Assembly: GCA_020637295.1 (NCBI GenBank)
Contig: JACJWF010000004.1
Coordinates: 1 to 64,000, forward strand
DNA length: 64,000 nucleotides
Source: Acidimicrobiaceae bacterium
GTDB lineage: Bacteria > Actinomycetota > Acidimicrobiia > Acidimicrobiales > Ilumatobacteraceae
Direction of reading: 5' to 3'
The translations under genes were made by a program, and so were the position numbers. Positions within the stretch are counted from its first letter, which is position 1, and each line of letters starts with the position of its first letter. The notes beneath the pieces were generated by a model that worked only from the letters and a program-made list of their open reading frames with translations, did not search any database and was not told the DNA's origin. This document shows positions 14,541 through 23,438 of the stretch, piece by piece.

Positions 14541-16790
14541 GTGCAGCGCTGCGCGCGCCGCGGAGTCGATGGCAGGTCGCTGACCGAGGTGGCCCGGGTC
14601 GGCGCGGTCGCGCTGGTTGCCTCGTTCCTGGCGATCGTGGCGGTGACACTGGGCCCGTTGCCGGTGGGCGCAGGCAGCCCCGAGGTGGTGGCGTGCAGCG
14701 CAGGCCAACTGTCCGCGGCCCAACTCAACTCGGTGTTCGCATCGCCGGGCGTCGGGGGCGGGGCCGGGTACGCCGGCGGTGACTACCAGCACGTGTACCC
14801 GCTGCCCGACGGGCGCTTCCTGTGGCTGTTCCAGGACGTGTTCTTCAGCGCGGACGACGACCTGCGCGACAGCCTGACCGCTGCTGCTCACAACGCCGGG
14901 CTGGTGCAGCAGGGCAACTGCTGGTCGGTGCTCGGCGGACCGAACATGCAGAACTACATCGGGTCGTCGCTGACCACCCCGCTGCGCCACTGGTTCTGGC
15001 CGCTCGACGGCGACATCGGTGCCGACGGCGCGCTCTGGGTGTTCATGGTGGAGATGAGCAACCCCCGCGGCACCGGCGCGGACTACGGGGCCGTTCCGGT
15101 GGGCACGTGGGTGGCCCGCATCGACACCACGACGCTGGCCGTGCTGTCGTTCACCCCGGCCCCGGATGCCGGCACCCGCCTCTTCGGCTGGTCCATCACC
15201 AGCGACGACACCTACTCCTACCTCTATGGGCACTGCTACCGGCAGTTCGTGCACAACGTGAACAGCGTCGCCCAGTTCGACGCCACCTGCATGCCGCACA
15301 CGTACCTGGCACGGGTGCCGAAGGGGCGTTTCGACCTCACACCCGAGTACTGGATCGGCGGCACGTGGGGCTCGGCGGCGTCGGCCCGGCCGCTGATGAC
15401 CCGCGGCGCGGCCAACCCGATGGACGTCGAGCGCTTCGGTGACACCTACGTCAGCGTCACCAAGATCGACGACTGGTGGGGCGCGTGGGTGTACGTGGAC
15501 AAGGCGCCGAACCCCTGGGGGCCGTGGGAGAACGACCAGGCCCGGTTCATCGTCAACGAGCGCAAGTGCAGCCAGTGCGGCATCTACCACGCTCACCTGA
15601 TGCCGTACCTCGACCAGGGCGCCCTCGTGGTGTCGTGGTCCAACGGCGGTCCGTTCAACCTGTGGCAGGCCAACGCCTTCCTCTACCGGCCATCGTTCGT
15701 GACGATGCCCCTGCCGACGTTCCGCGCGGACGCACCGGTCGCCGGTCTGCACCTGCAGCCGCGCACTCCGGTGCGGGCGATCGACACCCGCGTCACCCAC
15801 CAGCGGATGACCGGTGGCTCGATGCTCACCGTGCCGCTGGCCGGTTACGCCGCCGCCGGCGCGGTCGGTGTAGTGGCCACGTTGACGGCGGTGGACCCGG
15901 CTCGAACGGGGTATCTCACGGCGTGGCCCTGCGGGGCACGCATGCCGTGGGCCTCGGTGCTCAACACGACGGCCGGCCGCAACACGCCGAACGGGGTCCA
16001 CGTGCGCATCGACCCACAGCAGCGGCTCTGCATCTACAGCAGTGTGGACACCGACGTGATCGTCGACGTCACGGGCTCGTACCTGCCGTCGGCGACCGCC
16101 GGGTTGCACGTGGTGCCGGCCACCCGCGTGGCCGACACCCGCGGCGGCACGCCGCTGGCGAAGGCCGCCGTCCTGCAGGCCCAGGTGGGTGGCGTGGCCG
16201 GCGTGCCGGGCGCCCCGGCGGCCGTGACCGTGACGGTGAGCGCCGTCGCGCCGGCCGGCAAGGGGTGGCTGACGGTGTGGCCGTGTGGGCAGGCGATGCC
16301 ACTGGCGAGCACGGTGAACTTCTACGCGGGTGATGAAGTGGCCAACTCGGCCACCGTGCCGCTGGGGCCCGGCGGGCTGCTGTGCGTGTACACCTCCGCC
16401 GTCACGCACGTGGTGGTGGACGTGGCGGGCTGGTGGGACGCCGCCGGCCTCCCCGCTCGGATGGACGACGCCGTCCGCGCCCTGGAGACGCGCACCGGGC
16501 CGCGCCCGCCCGCCGGCGCCACGGTGGGTGTGGACCTCACAGGGCTGGTTCCGGGTGGCACGAGCGCGGTGATCGCCAATGTCACCACGGTGCAACCGGG
16601 GGCCACCGGCCCCGTGGTGGCGTGGGACTGCGCTGCGGCGGGCGACGGCCTCACCACCGTCGCCGGCACGTCGATGAACCGGGCGGCGCTGGCCGCCGTG
16701 GCACTGGGCGATGCCGGGGACGGCGCAGGCGTGTGCCTCACCACCTCCGTGCCGTCGCACCTGCTGGTGGATGTGATGGTGACGTTCTGA
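14541..16790 (+). CDS. large secreted protein: DUF4185-like N-terminal part plus three LDTR-type repeats
   Basis: GTG 14541 is preceded by GGAGG at a spacing of 10; GTG 14589 and ATG 14523 are alternatives in the same frame. A signal peptide follows (ARVGAVALVASFLAIVAVTL). The next ~350 residues have repeated aromatic/Asp motifs (DGRFLWLFQDVFF, WLFQ..., GPWENDQARFIV, SWSNGGPFNLW) similar to DUF4185 and other beta-propeller glycosidase-like proteins. Then come three modules of ~115-125 residues that begin RAIDTR, RVADTR and RALETR and end VIVDVTGSY, VVVDVAGWW and LLVDVMVTF, with a paired Cys in each (WPCG...LCIY). The same module occurs in the CAP-domain protein at 28792. Probably a cell-surface or exported carbohydrate-active protein; substrate unknown. 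Confidence 0.7.
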   Translation: MQRCARRGVDGRSLTEVARVGAVALVASFLAIVAVTLGPLPVGAGSPEVVACSAGQLSAAQLNSVFASPGVGGGAGYAGGDYQHVYPLPDGRFLWLFQDVFFSADDDLRDSLTAAAHNAGLVQQGNCWSVLGGPNMQNYIGSSLTTPLRHWFWPLDGDIGADGALWVFMVEMSNPRGTGADYGAVPVGTWVARIDTTTLAVLSFTPAPDAGTRLFGWSITSDDTYSYLYGHCYRQFVHNVNSVAQFDATCMPHTYLARVPKGRFDLTPEYWIGGTWGSAASARPLMTRGAANPMDVERFGDTYVSVTKIDDWWGAWVYVDKAPNPWGPWENDQARFIVNERKCSQCGIYHAHLMPYLDQGALVVSWSNGGPFNLWQANAFLYRPSFVTMPLPTFRADAPVAGLHLQPRTPVRAIDTRVTHQRMTGGSMLTVPLAGYAAAGAVGVVATLTAVDPARTGYLTAWPCGARMPWASVLNTTAGRNTPNGVHVRIDPQQRLCIYSSVDTDVIVDVTGSYLPSATAGLHVVPATRVADTRGGTPLAKAAVLQAQVGGVAGVPGAPAAVTVTVSAVAPAGKGWLTVWPCGQAMPLASTVNFYAGDEVANSATVPLGPGGLLCVYTSAVTHVVVDVAGWWDAAGLPARMDDAVRALETRTGPRPPAGATVGVDLTGLVPGGTSAVIANVTTVQPGATGPVVAWDCAAAGDGLTTVAGTSMNRAALAAVALGDAGDGAGVCLTTSVPSHLLVDVMVTF

Positions 16791-16826
16791 CGCGGTGCCG
16801 CGCTGCGGCGCGGTCGCGGGGACCGC

Positions 16827-18359
16827 TCAGTCGCAGCGGGTGCCGTCGGCAGGGGCGTTGGCCACCGGGTCGATCAGGTAGTTGTCCACCACGTCGTAGC
16901 TGCACTGGTTGACGCCGTACCCGGTGTGCTGGTCGGCGGTGACCACCACCAACCGGCCGTCCTCGAGCGCCGCGGCCATGGCCTCCGTGCTGGACAGGGG
17001 GGTGGCCGGGTCGCCGGTGGTGCCCATCACCAGGATCGGGCCGGCGCCGGCGCCGGTGATCGTCACCCGCGGGTCGATCGACGGGGGGAAGAACGTGCAG
17101 AAGTACGAGCCGGTGGTGCCGGGTGCGAAGCGCGGCGAGACGGCCTGGTAGTCGGCGGCCGACGCGTCCTCCTCCGCCACCGTGAGCCGCTCGGGGTCGT
17201 CCATGCAGACGATCGACTGGAACGCCTCGAGGGAGTTGTCGTACGTGCCGTCGGCGCGGCGCTGGTAGTAGGAGTCGTAGAGGTCGAGCAGCCCGGCCCC
17301 GTCGCCGTACTGGGCGTCGGACAGGGAGCGCTCCAGTTGCGGCCAGTAGCTCTCGCTGTACATCGCCTGCGCCACGCCGGTGAGCGCCATGGAACGGGTG
17401 AGCGCGGGGCGGTCCGGGTACGTGGGGATCGGCTGGTTGTCCAGCGCCTGCATCAGCGCGTCGAACGCACCCTCCGCGTTGCCGTTGTTGTTGAAGGCGC
17501 ACGACGTGTCGGCGCTGCACTGGGCGAGGAAGGTGGACAGGGTGCCTTCGAAACCCTCGGACTGCTGCAGGCCGCTCTCCAGGAAGCTGGCGTTGGGATC
17601 GGCTGCGCCGTCCAGCACGGCAGCGCGGACGGTGCCGGGGAAGAGGGTGGCCCACGTGGCGCCCAGCTCGCTGCCGTAGCTGAAGCCGAAGTAGCTGATC
17701 GTCGCCTCGCCCAACGCCTGGCGGATCATGTCCATGTCCCTCGCCGAGTTGTTGGTGGTGACGTACGGGAGGATGTCCGCGTTCTTCGCCTCGCAGTCGC
17801 CGGCGAACTCCTGGGCCAGGTCGACGAGCTGCTGGCGCTCGGCGTCGTCGTCGGGGGTGATGTCCGTACCGGCGAAGAAGTGGTCGTAGTCGTCGATGCA
17901 GTCGATCGCCGGTTCGGTGAGGCCGGTGCCGCGGGGGTCCCAGCCGATGATGTCGAAGTGGTCCAGCAAGGCCCGGCTGTAGATCTGGTCCGCATAGATG
18001 GCGAAGTCACTGCCGCCGAAGCCCGGGCCGCCAGGGTTCACCAGCAGGCTGCCGATGCGGGTGGCGGCCGGTGCCTTGTGGCGGGCGAGGAACAGGTCGA
18101 ACGTGCCGGCCGTGGGGTTGGCGTAGTCCACCGGCACCACCATGCTGCCGGTCTCCACCCCGCTGTCCTGGCCGAACTCCGCCCACTCGATGGTGGGCGC
18201 GGGCTGCCCGTCGCCGCCCGTCGTGCTGGCGCCGCCCCCGCCGCCCCCGCCGGTGGCCGTGGTGGTGGAGCCCGAGGACACCGCAGTGGGGCCGTCGTCG
18301 GTGCACGAGGCAGCGAGCAGGAGGAAGGCGAGCGGGATGGCGGCGGCGGAACGGCGCAT
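16827..18359 (-). CDS. alpha/beta hydrolase lipoprotein, tripeptidyl aminopeptidase-like (TAP family), copy 1
   Basis: The protein has 510 residues. A lipoprotein signal peptide ends in the lipobox LLAASC, followed by a Ser/Thr/Gly-rich linker with eight Gly in a row. The alpha/beta-hydrolase fold has the oxyanion segment NPGGPG, a nucleophile in GFSYGSELG, the acid in MGTTGDPATPL and the base in ADQHTGYG, all as in the Streptomyces TAP/SlpD/E family of exported aminopeptidases. It probably cleaves short peptides outside the membrane. It is the downstream member of a tandem pair with the gene at 18396, sharing the whole domain plan, and is preceded by its own -10 box (18366-18371). Confidence 0.88.
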   Translation of the reverse strand: MRRSAAAIPLAFLLLAASCTDDGPTAVSSGSTTTATGGGGGGGASTTGGDGQPAPTIEWAEFGQDSGVETGSMVVPVDYANPTAGTFDLFLARHKAPAATRIGSLLVNPGGPGFGGSDFAIYADQIYSRALLDHFDIIGWDPRGTGLTEPAIDCIDDYDHFFAGTDITPDDDAERQQLVDLAQEFAGDCEAKNADILPYVTTNNSARDMDMIRQALGEATISYFGFSYGSELGATWATLFPGTVRAAVLDGAADPNASFLESGLQQSEGFEGTLSTFLAQCSADTSCAFNNNGNAEGAFDALMQALDNQPIPTYPDRPALTRSMALTGVAQAMYSESYWPQLERSLSDAQYGDGAGLLDLYDSYYQRRADGTYDNSLEAFQSIVCMDDPERLTVAEEDASAADYQAVSPRFAPGTTGSYFCTFFPPSIDPRVTITGAGAGPILVMGTTGDPATPLSSTEAMAAALEDGRLVVVTADQHTGYGVNQCSYDVVDNYLIDPVANAPADGTRCD

Positions 18360-18365
18360 CCCGTC

Positions 18366-18371
18366 AGGCTA
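18366..18371 (-). promoter_or_regulatory. -10 box TAGCCT (minus strand), leaderless start
   Basis: Read on the minus strand, TAGCCT ends 6 nt before ATG 18359. Confidence 0.55.
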
Positions 18372-18395
18372 TGCCCGGCCTCCTCCCGGTGGCGG

Positions 18396-20030
18396 TCACC
18401 CGCAGTCCAGCTCGTCCTGCGGAGGGTTGCCGGGGTCCAGCAGGTACCCCTCCACGGCACCGTCCACGCAGCCGTTCAGTCCGTAGCCGGTGTGCTGGTC
18501 CGCGGTGACCACCACGAGATGTCCGTCCTCCAGTGCGTCCGCCATGTTGCGCGTGCTCTGCAGGGGGGTGGCCGGGTCGCCGGTGGTGCCCACGACCACG
18601 ATCGGCCCGGCGCCGGCACCGGTGATGGTCAGCGGCGGGGCCGGCGGCTGGGGCCACACCGAGCAGATGGTGAGCTCCAGCATCCAGCCCCGGCCGAGGC
18701 GCGGTGCCGCGGCGGCGAACTCGGCCTCGTGGGAGTACAGGTCGGCGGGGCCGGTGGAGCCGGGGTCGTCCAGGCAGCCGATGGCGAAGTAGGCCTCCAG
18801 GCTGTCGTCCCACTCCCCGCCGCCCTCGTAGCTGTAGTAGTCGTCGTACAGGTCGAGGATGCCCCGCCCGTCGCCGCCCTGCAGGTCGGCCAGCGCGTGC
18901 TCCAACTGGCCCCAGCTGCCACGTGAGTACATGGCGTCCGACACCGCGGTGTAGAGCACGCCCTGTGTCACGGGCGGGCGACCGGCCTCGCTGGGCACGG
19001 GGTCGGCGTCGGCTGCCTGGGCGAGCGCGTCGAAGGCGCCCTCGGCATCACCGCCGTTGTGGAACGCGCACTCTGGCTCGGCGCTGCATTGGGCGAGGAA
19101 GGTTGCGAACGTGGCCTCGAACCCGGCCGCTTGCTGCACGTTCTGGGTCAGGTAGCCGACGGTGGGGTCCACGGCCCCGTCGAGCACCGCGGCGCGCACG
19201 GTGCTGGGGAACAGGGTGGCCCAGGTGGCGCCGAGCTCGCTGCCGTAGCTGAACCCGAAGTAGCTGATCTGCTCCTCGCCGAGGGCCTGGCGGAGGGTAT
19301 CCATGTCGCGGGCGGAGTCGGCGGTGGAGAGGTGCGCCAGCAGGTCGCCGGTGCGCTCCACGCAGCCCTGCACGAACTCCTCGGCCAGCGCCACCAGCGC
19401 GTCCTGCTCCACCTGGTCGTCGGGTGAGGAGTCCACCGCGAAGTAGCGGTCGTAGTCGTCCACGCAGTCGACGGCGGGCTCGCTGTACCCGGTGCCGCGG
19501 GGGTCCCAGGCGACGATGTCGAAGGCGTCGAGCGGGGCTGGGCCGTAGATGAACTCGGCGTTGCTGGCCAGCACCGTGCCGCCGAAGCCGGGCCCGCCGG
19601 GGTTGACCAGCAGCGAGCCGATGCGGGCCGCGGGGTCGGCGGCCGGGTGGCGCACGACGTAGAGGCGGATGGTGGGGCCGGCCGGGTCGGCGTAGTCCAT
19701 CGGCACCTCGAGGTAGCCGCTCTCCGTGCCGAAGCCGTCGTCCTGCCACTCGATCGTGGAGTCGCCGGTGGGTGCCGACGTGGTGGGCGCGTCGGCGGCC
19801 GTGGTGGAGGTGGTGGGACCGGCCGTGGTGGTGGACGTCGTGGAGGCGGTGGTGGTGCCCGCCGCACTGCCCTCGGCGCCGGTGGACCGCACGCCGGCGT
19901 CGTCCGCGCAGGCGGCGAGGACCAGCACCGCGCTCCCGATGGCGGTGGCCGTCCGGGCTCGCGCCCGCCACCCCTGCCGCCCTCGGTGCTGCCCTTCCCG
20001 CTGCCCTCCCGCCGACTGCATCACGCGCAT
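18396..20030 (-). CDS. alpha/beta hydrolase lipoprotein, tripeptidyl aminopeptidase-like, copy 2
   Basis: The protein has 544 residues. The N-terminus is long and basic before the hydrophobic core and lipobox VLAAC. A Thr-rich linker (TTTASTTSTTTAGPTTSTTA) follows. The catalytic blocks match copy 1: NPGGPGFGGTVL, WDPRGTGYSEPAVDC, GFSYGSELGATW, GTTGDPATPLQST and ADQHTGYGLNGC. The two genes lie 36 bp apart, point the same way, and each has its own leaderless start, so this is a tandem duplication with separate expression. Divergent substrate sequences in the lid region suggest different specificities. Confidence 0.88.
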   Translation of the reverse strand: MRVMQSAGGQREGQHRGRQGWRARARTATAIGSAVLVLAACADDAGVRSTGAEGSAAGTTTASTTSTTTAGPTTSTTAADAPTTSAPTGDSTIEWQDDGFGTESGYLEVPMDYADPAGPTIRLYVVRHPAADPAARIGSLLVNPGGPGFGGTVLASNAEFIYGPAPLDAFDIVAWDPRGTGYSEPAVDCVDDYDRYFAVDSSPDDQVEQDALVALAEEFVQGCVERTGDLLAHLSTADSARDMDTLRQALGEEQISYFGFSYGSELGATWATLFPSTVRAAVLDGAVDPTVGYLTQNVQQAAGFEATFATFLAQCSAEPECAFHNGGDAEGAFDALAQAADADPVPSEAGRPPVTQGVLYTAVSDAMYSRGSWGQLEHALADLQGGDGRGILDLYDDYYSYEGGGEWDDSLEAYFAIGCLDDPGSTGPADLYSHEAEFAAAAPRLGRGWMLELTICSVWPQPPAPPLTITGAGAGPIVVVGTTGDPATPLQSTRNMADALEDGHLVVVTADQHTGYGLNGCVDGAVEGYLLDPGNPPQDELDCG

Positions 20031-20036
20031 GGCCGC

Positions 20037-20042
20037 ATCGTA
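20037..20042 (-). promoter_or_regulatory. -10 box TACGAT (minus strand), leaderless start
   Basis: Read on the minus strand, TACGAT ends 6 nt before ATG 20030. It lies back-to-back with the box for the ABC transporter. Confidence 0.5.
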
Positions 20043-20070
20043 CGCACGGCCGGGTCGGCTGTCCTGTCCG

Positions 20071-20076
20071 TATCCT
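20071..20076 (+). promoter_or_regulatory. -10 box TATCCT, leaderless start of the ABC exporter
   Basis: TATCCT ends 7 nt before ATG 20084. Only 53 bp separate the two divergent start codons. Confidence 0.55.
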
Positions 20077-20083
20077 CGAACCC

Positions 20084-21946
20084 ATGCGCATGGGCCCGCA
20101 CATGATGATGCGGAACGACGCCGAGGCCGTGAAGGGCCGGAAGCTGGAGGGTCGGTCGCTCCGTCGCGCCTGGCAGTTCGCCCGCCCGTACCGGCGCACG
20201 ATCGTGGTGTTCCTGCTGGCCATCGTCGGTGCCGCGGCCATCGAGTTGGTGCCCCCGTTCGCCTTCCGCCAGATCATCGACGTGGCCATCCCCTCGGGCG
20301 ACCGTTCCGAGATCACCTTCCTCGCCGCCATCGTGGTGGCGGCGGCGCTGGGCGATGCGTTGCTGGCCATCGTGCAGCGGTGGTGCAGCGCGCACATCGG
20401 CGAAGGCCTCATCTACGACCTGCGCGTGGCGCTCTTCGCCAAGGTGCAGCGGCTGCCCGTGGCGTTCTTCACACGCACCCAGACGGGGGCACTCACCAGC
20501 CGGCTGAACAACGACGTCGTGGGCGCCCAGACGGCGGTCACCAGCACGCTCGGGTCGGTGGTCAGCAATGTCGTGGTGCTGGCCACGACCTTGGCCGCCA
20601 TGGCCGCGCTGGAGTGGCGGCTCACCCTGCTGGCCCTCGTGGTGCTGCCGATCTTCATCGTCCCGGCCAAGCGGGTCGGACGCCGCCTGCAGGCCATCTC
20701 CCGGGAGCAGATGGCCACCAACGCAGAGATGAACGCCCAGATGACGGAGCGCTTCAACGTGGCGGGCGCCCTGCTGGTGAAGCTGTTCGGCCGCCAGCAG
20801 GACGAGACGGAGCTGTTCTCCTCCCGGGCGGTGCGGGTGCGCGACGCCGGCATCAAGCAGGCGATGTACGGCCGTGTGTTCTTCGTGGCACTCGGGTTGG
20901 TGGGCGCGCTCGGCGCGGCTGCCATCTATGGCGTGGGTGCCCACCTGGTGGTCAGCGGCAACATCTCGGCCGGCACCCTGGTGGCCCTGGCCGCGCTGGT
21001 GACCCGGGTGTACCAGCCGCTCACCGGCCTCACCAACGCCCGGGTGGACCTGATGACGGCGATGGTCAGCTTCGAGCGGGTCTTCGAGGTGCTCGATGCC
21101 CCCGAGCCGATCCAGGACAAGCCCGGCGCGGTGGACCTGGTGGACCCCGCCGGGCGGATCGAACTGCGCGACGTCCGCTTCCGTTATCCGGCTGCCGCCG
21201 CCGTCACGGTCGCGTCGCTGGAGGCACCGTCGAACGTGGCGGGCGCCGACCCGGACCGCGACGTGCTGCAGGGCGTGTCGCTGGTGGTGGAGCCGGGCGA
21301 GACGGTGGCGCTGGTCGGCGCCTCGGGCTCGGGCAAGACGACGCTGTCCGGTCTGATCCCCCGGCTGTACGACGTCACCGGCGGGGCGGTGCTGGTGGAT
21401 GGCCGCGACGTGCGCGACCTCACCCAGGACTCCCTGCGCCGGGCCATCGGCGTGGTCAGCCAGGACCCGCACCTGTTCCACGAGTCGATCGGCGAGAACC
21501 TGCGCTACGCCAAGCCGTCCGCCACCGTCGCCGAGTTGGATGCCGCCTGCCGCGCAGCACGCATCCTGGACGTCATCCGCGCCCTCCCGGACGGGTACGA
21601 CACCGTGGTCGGCGAGCGCGGCTACCGCCTCAGCGGAGGGGAGAAGCAGCGCCTGGCCATCGCCCGCCTGCTGCTGAAGAACCCGGCGATGATGATCCTC
21701 GACGAGGCCACCAGCCACCTGGACAACGAGAACGAAGCCGCCGTGCAGGCAGCGCTGGACGAGGCGCTCGAGGGGCGGACGGCGCTGGTCATCGCCCACC
21801 GCCTGTCCACCATCCGCGACGCGGACCGGATCGTCGTCCTCGACGACGGTCGCATCGTGGAGCAGGGCACTCACGAGGAGTTGCTGGCACTCGGCAGGGT
21901 CTACGCCGCGCAGGTGCGAGCCGGCGAGACCCCGATCACGGCGTGA
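20084..21946 (+). CDS. ABC exporter, fused membrane and ATPase domains
   Basis: The protein has 620 residues. The N-terminal ~330 residues form a six-helix ABC transmembrane type-1 domain (starting FARPYRRTIVVFLLAIVGAAAIELVPP). The nucleotide-binding domain has Walker A GASGSGKTTL, Q-loop VVSQDPHLFHES, signature LSGGEKQRLAIAR, Walker B MMILDEATSHLD and the switch His in VIAHRLST. One such half-transporter works as a homodimer or with a partner; no second ABC gene is beside it. It exports a lipid, drug or peptide; the substrate cannot be read from the sequence. It is divergent from the lipoprotein peptidases. Confidence 0.92.
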   Translation: MRMGPHMMMRNDAEAVKGRKLEGRSLRRAWQFARPYRRTIVVFLLAIVGAAAIELVPPFAFRQIIDVAIPSGDRSEITFLAAIVVAAALGDALLAIVQRWCSAHIGEGLIYDLRVALFAKVQRLPVAFFTRTQTGALTSRLNNDVVGAQTAVTSTLGSVVSNVVVLATTLAAMAALEWRLTLLALVVLPIFIVPAKRVGRRLQAISREQMATNAEMNAQMTERFNVAGALLVKLFGRQQDETELFSSRAVRVRDAGIKQAMYGRVFFVALGLVGALGAAAIYGVGAHLVVSGNISAGTLVALAALVTRVYQPLTGLTNARVDLMTAMVSFERVFEVLDAPEPIQDKPGAVDLVDPAGRIELRDVRFRYPAAAAVTVASLEAPSNVAGADPDRDVLQGVSLVVEPGETVALVGASGSGKTTLSGLIPRLYDVTGGAVLVDGRDVRDLTQDSLRRAIGVVSQDPHLFHESIGENLRYAKPSATVAELDAACRAARILDVIRALPDGYDTVVGERGYRLSGGEKQRLAIARLLLKNPAMMILDEATSHLDNENEAAVQAALDEALEGRTALVIAHRLSTIRDADRIVVLDDGRIVEQGTHEELLALGRVYAAQVRAGETPITA

Positions 21947-21952
21947 TCCCCC

Positions 21953-22032
21953 GGGCTTCTGGGGCTGGATTTCACCATCCGCCGAACTGGGGCTGGATCT
22001 TCTCGGATCCCGCGCGATCGGGGACCACAGAA
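21953..22032 (-). repeat. 80-bp intergenic repeat, copy 1
   Basis: Read on the minus strand it matches 42035-42114 without gaps at 59 of 80 positions. It begins TTCTGTGGTCC and contains ATCGCGCGG and two copies of a CCAGCCCC core (GATCCAGCCCC and CCAGCCCCAGAA). It lies directly after the ABC exporter and before rmuC. Confidence 0.75.
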
Positions 22033-22089
22033 CACCAGGCTCCGATGGCATCCGCAACCCTGTCACACCCCTTCGCGAGGATGACCTCC

Positions 22090-23346
22090 ATGGAAGTCGT
22101 CCTCGTTGTACTGCTCGTGGTCGCCGTCGGGGCCGCCGCGTGGCTGCTCGGCACACGGCGCACTCCGGCCGTCCCCCCGGCACCCGTGGTCGTCCCCACC
22201 CCTCCCGTCGCCGTGCCGCCGGAGGTGCTGGAGCGCGCTGTCGCGGCGGCGGTCGCCCAGGCCAACCAGCAGGCCTCGGCGGAGCGCGACCAGGCCGTGA
22301 AGGCTGCGATGGACCATGCGCTCACCCTGGTGCGGGCCCAATTGGGGGCCACCACCCAGGCGGCGGATGCCGCGCTGGCCGGCCGCCAGCAACTCATCGA
22401 CCACAAGCTGGGCGAGGTGCAGGCCGGGGTGCAGGGCGACCTGCAGCGTCTCCAGCAGTTGGTGCAGCAGTTGGGTCAGGCCACCACCGAGCGCCTGGCC
22501 GTGGTGGACCACAGCCTGCAGGCTCATGCCGAGATCACGCAGAGCCTGGCGGGCACCGCCAGCAGCCTGCGCGAGGCGTTGGCGTCCTCCAACGCCCGCG
22601 GCCAGTGGGGCGAGCGGATGGCGGAAGACGTGCTGCGGTTGGCCGGCCTGCAGGAGCGCGTCAACTACGTGAAGCGCACTGCCGTGGCCGGGGAGGGCAC
22701 CGGCATCCCGGACTTCACGTTCCTCCTGCCGAAGGGCCACGTGCTGTTCATGGACGTCAAGTTCCCCATGGCGTCGTACCTCAAGTACCTGGAGGCGGCC
22801 ACCGATGCCGAGCGCGGCGCTCACCGTGCCGCGTTCGTGCGCGATGTGCGAGCCCGGGTGCGCGAGTTGGCCAAGCGCGAGTACGCGCGGGAGGACGAGC
22901 GTCCGGCGGTGGACAACGTGCTCCTGTTCGTGCCCAACGAGAGCCTTGCCGCCTTCATCCACGAGGCGGACGGGCAGCTGGTGGAGGACGCCCTGCGCGA
23001 CCGGGTGGTCATCTGCTCGCCGCTCACCCTGTTCGCCTTCCTCGGGGTCATTCGCCAGGCGTTCGACAACTTCATGATCGAGCAGACCAGCCAGGAGATC
23101 CTCGGCCTGCTCGGCAAGTTCAGCCAGCAGTGGGAGAAGTACACGGACTCGGTGGACAAGGTGAAGCGCCAGTTCGACGGCGTGGCCCGGGCCTTCGACG
23201 AGCTCACCACCACCCGCCGGCGGGCGCTGGAGCGCCCGCTCAACGCCATCGAGGAGCTCCGGCGTCGCCAGGCCCTGCCGGTGGACGGCGAGCTCTTCGG
23301 GTCCGACGAGTTGGACTGGGACAACGTCCGTGAGCTCGGTGCCTGA
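22090..23346 (+). CDS. rmuC: RmuC-family DNA recombination protein
   Basis: The protein has 418 residues from ATG 22090, chosen because GAGG sits 9 nt upstream (ATG 22081 is also in frame). It has an N-terminal membrane anchor (EVVLVVLLVVAVGAAAWLL), a coiled-coil region of ~150 residues rich in Gln and Ala, and the RmuC nuclease-like domain: ARGQWGERMAEDVLRLAGL, VLFMDVKFPMASYLKYLEA, DNVLLFVPNESLAAFI and VVICSPLTLFAFLGVIRQA. E. coli RmuC limits inversions at short inverted repeats. Interestingly, inverted-repeat elements are found in this window. Confidence 0.9.
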   Translation: MEVVLVVLLVVAVGAAAWLLGTRRTPAVPPAPVVVPTPPVAVPPEVLERAVAAAVAQANQQASAERDQAVKAAMDHALTLVRAQLGATTQAADAALAGRQQLIDHKLGEVQAGVQGDLQRLQQLVQQLGQATTERLAVVDHSLQAHAEITQSLAGTASSLREALASSNARGQWGERMAEDVLRLAGLQERVNYVKRTAVAGEGTGIPDFTFLLPKGHVLFMDVKFPMASYLKYLEAATDAERGAHRAAFVRDVRARVRELAKREYAREDERPAVDNVLLFVPNESLAAFIHEADGQLVEDALRDRVVICSPLTLFAFLGVIRQAFDNFMIEQTSQEILGLLGKFSQQWEKYTDSVDKVKRQFDGVARAFDELTTTRRRALERPLNAIEELRRRQALPVDGELFGSDELDWDNVRELGA

Positions 23347-23425
23347 CACGGCGCCCGTCGCGGCGCCCGTCCCGGCCGCCGGCTGGGCTGCAGGGGCGGC
23401 AGGGGCCACGCAGCGAGCCACGGCG

Positions 23426-23431
23426 TAACCT
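23426..23431 (+). promoter_or_regulatory. -10 box TAACCT, leaderless start
   Basis: TAACCT ends 7 nt before ATG 23439 of the GNAT-xseA-xseB operon. Confidence 0.55.
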
Positions 23432-23438
23432 CGGGCCG

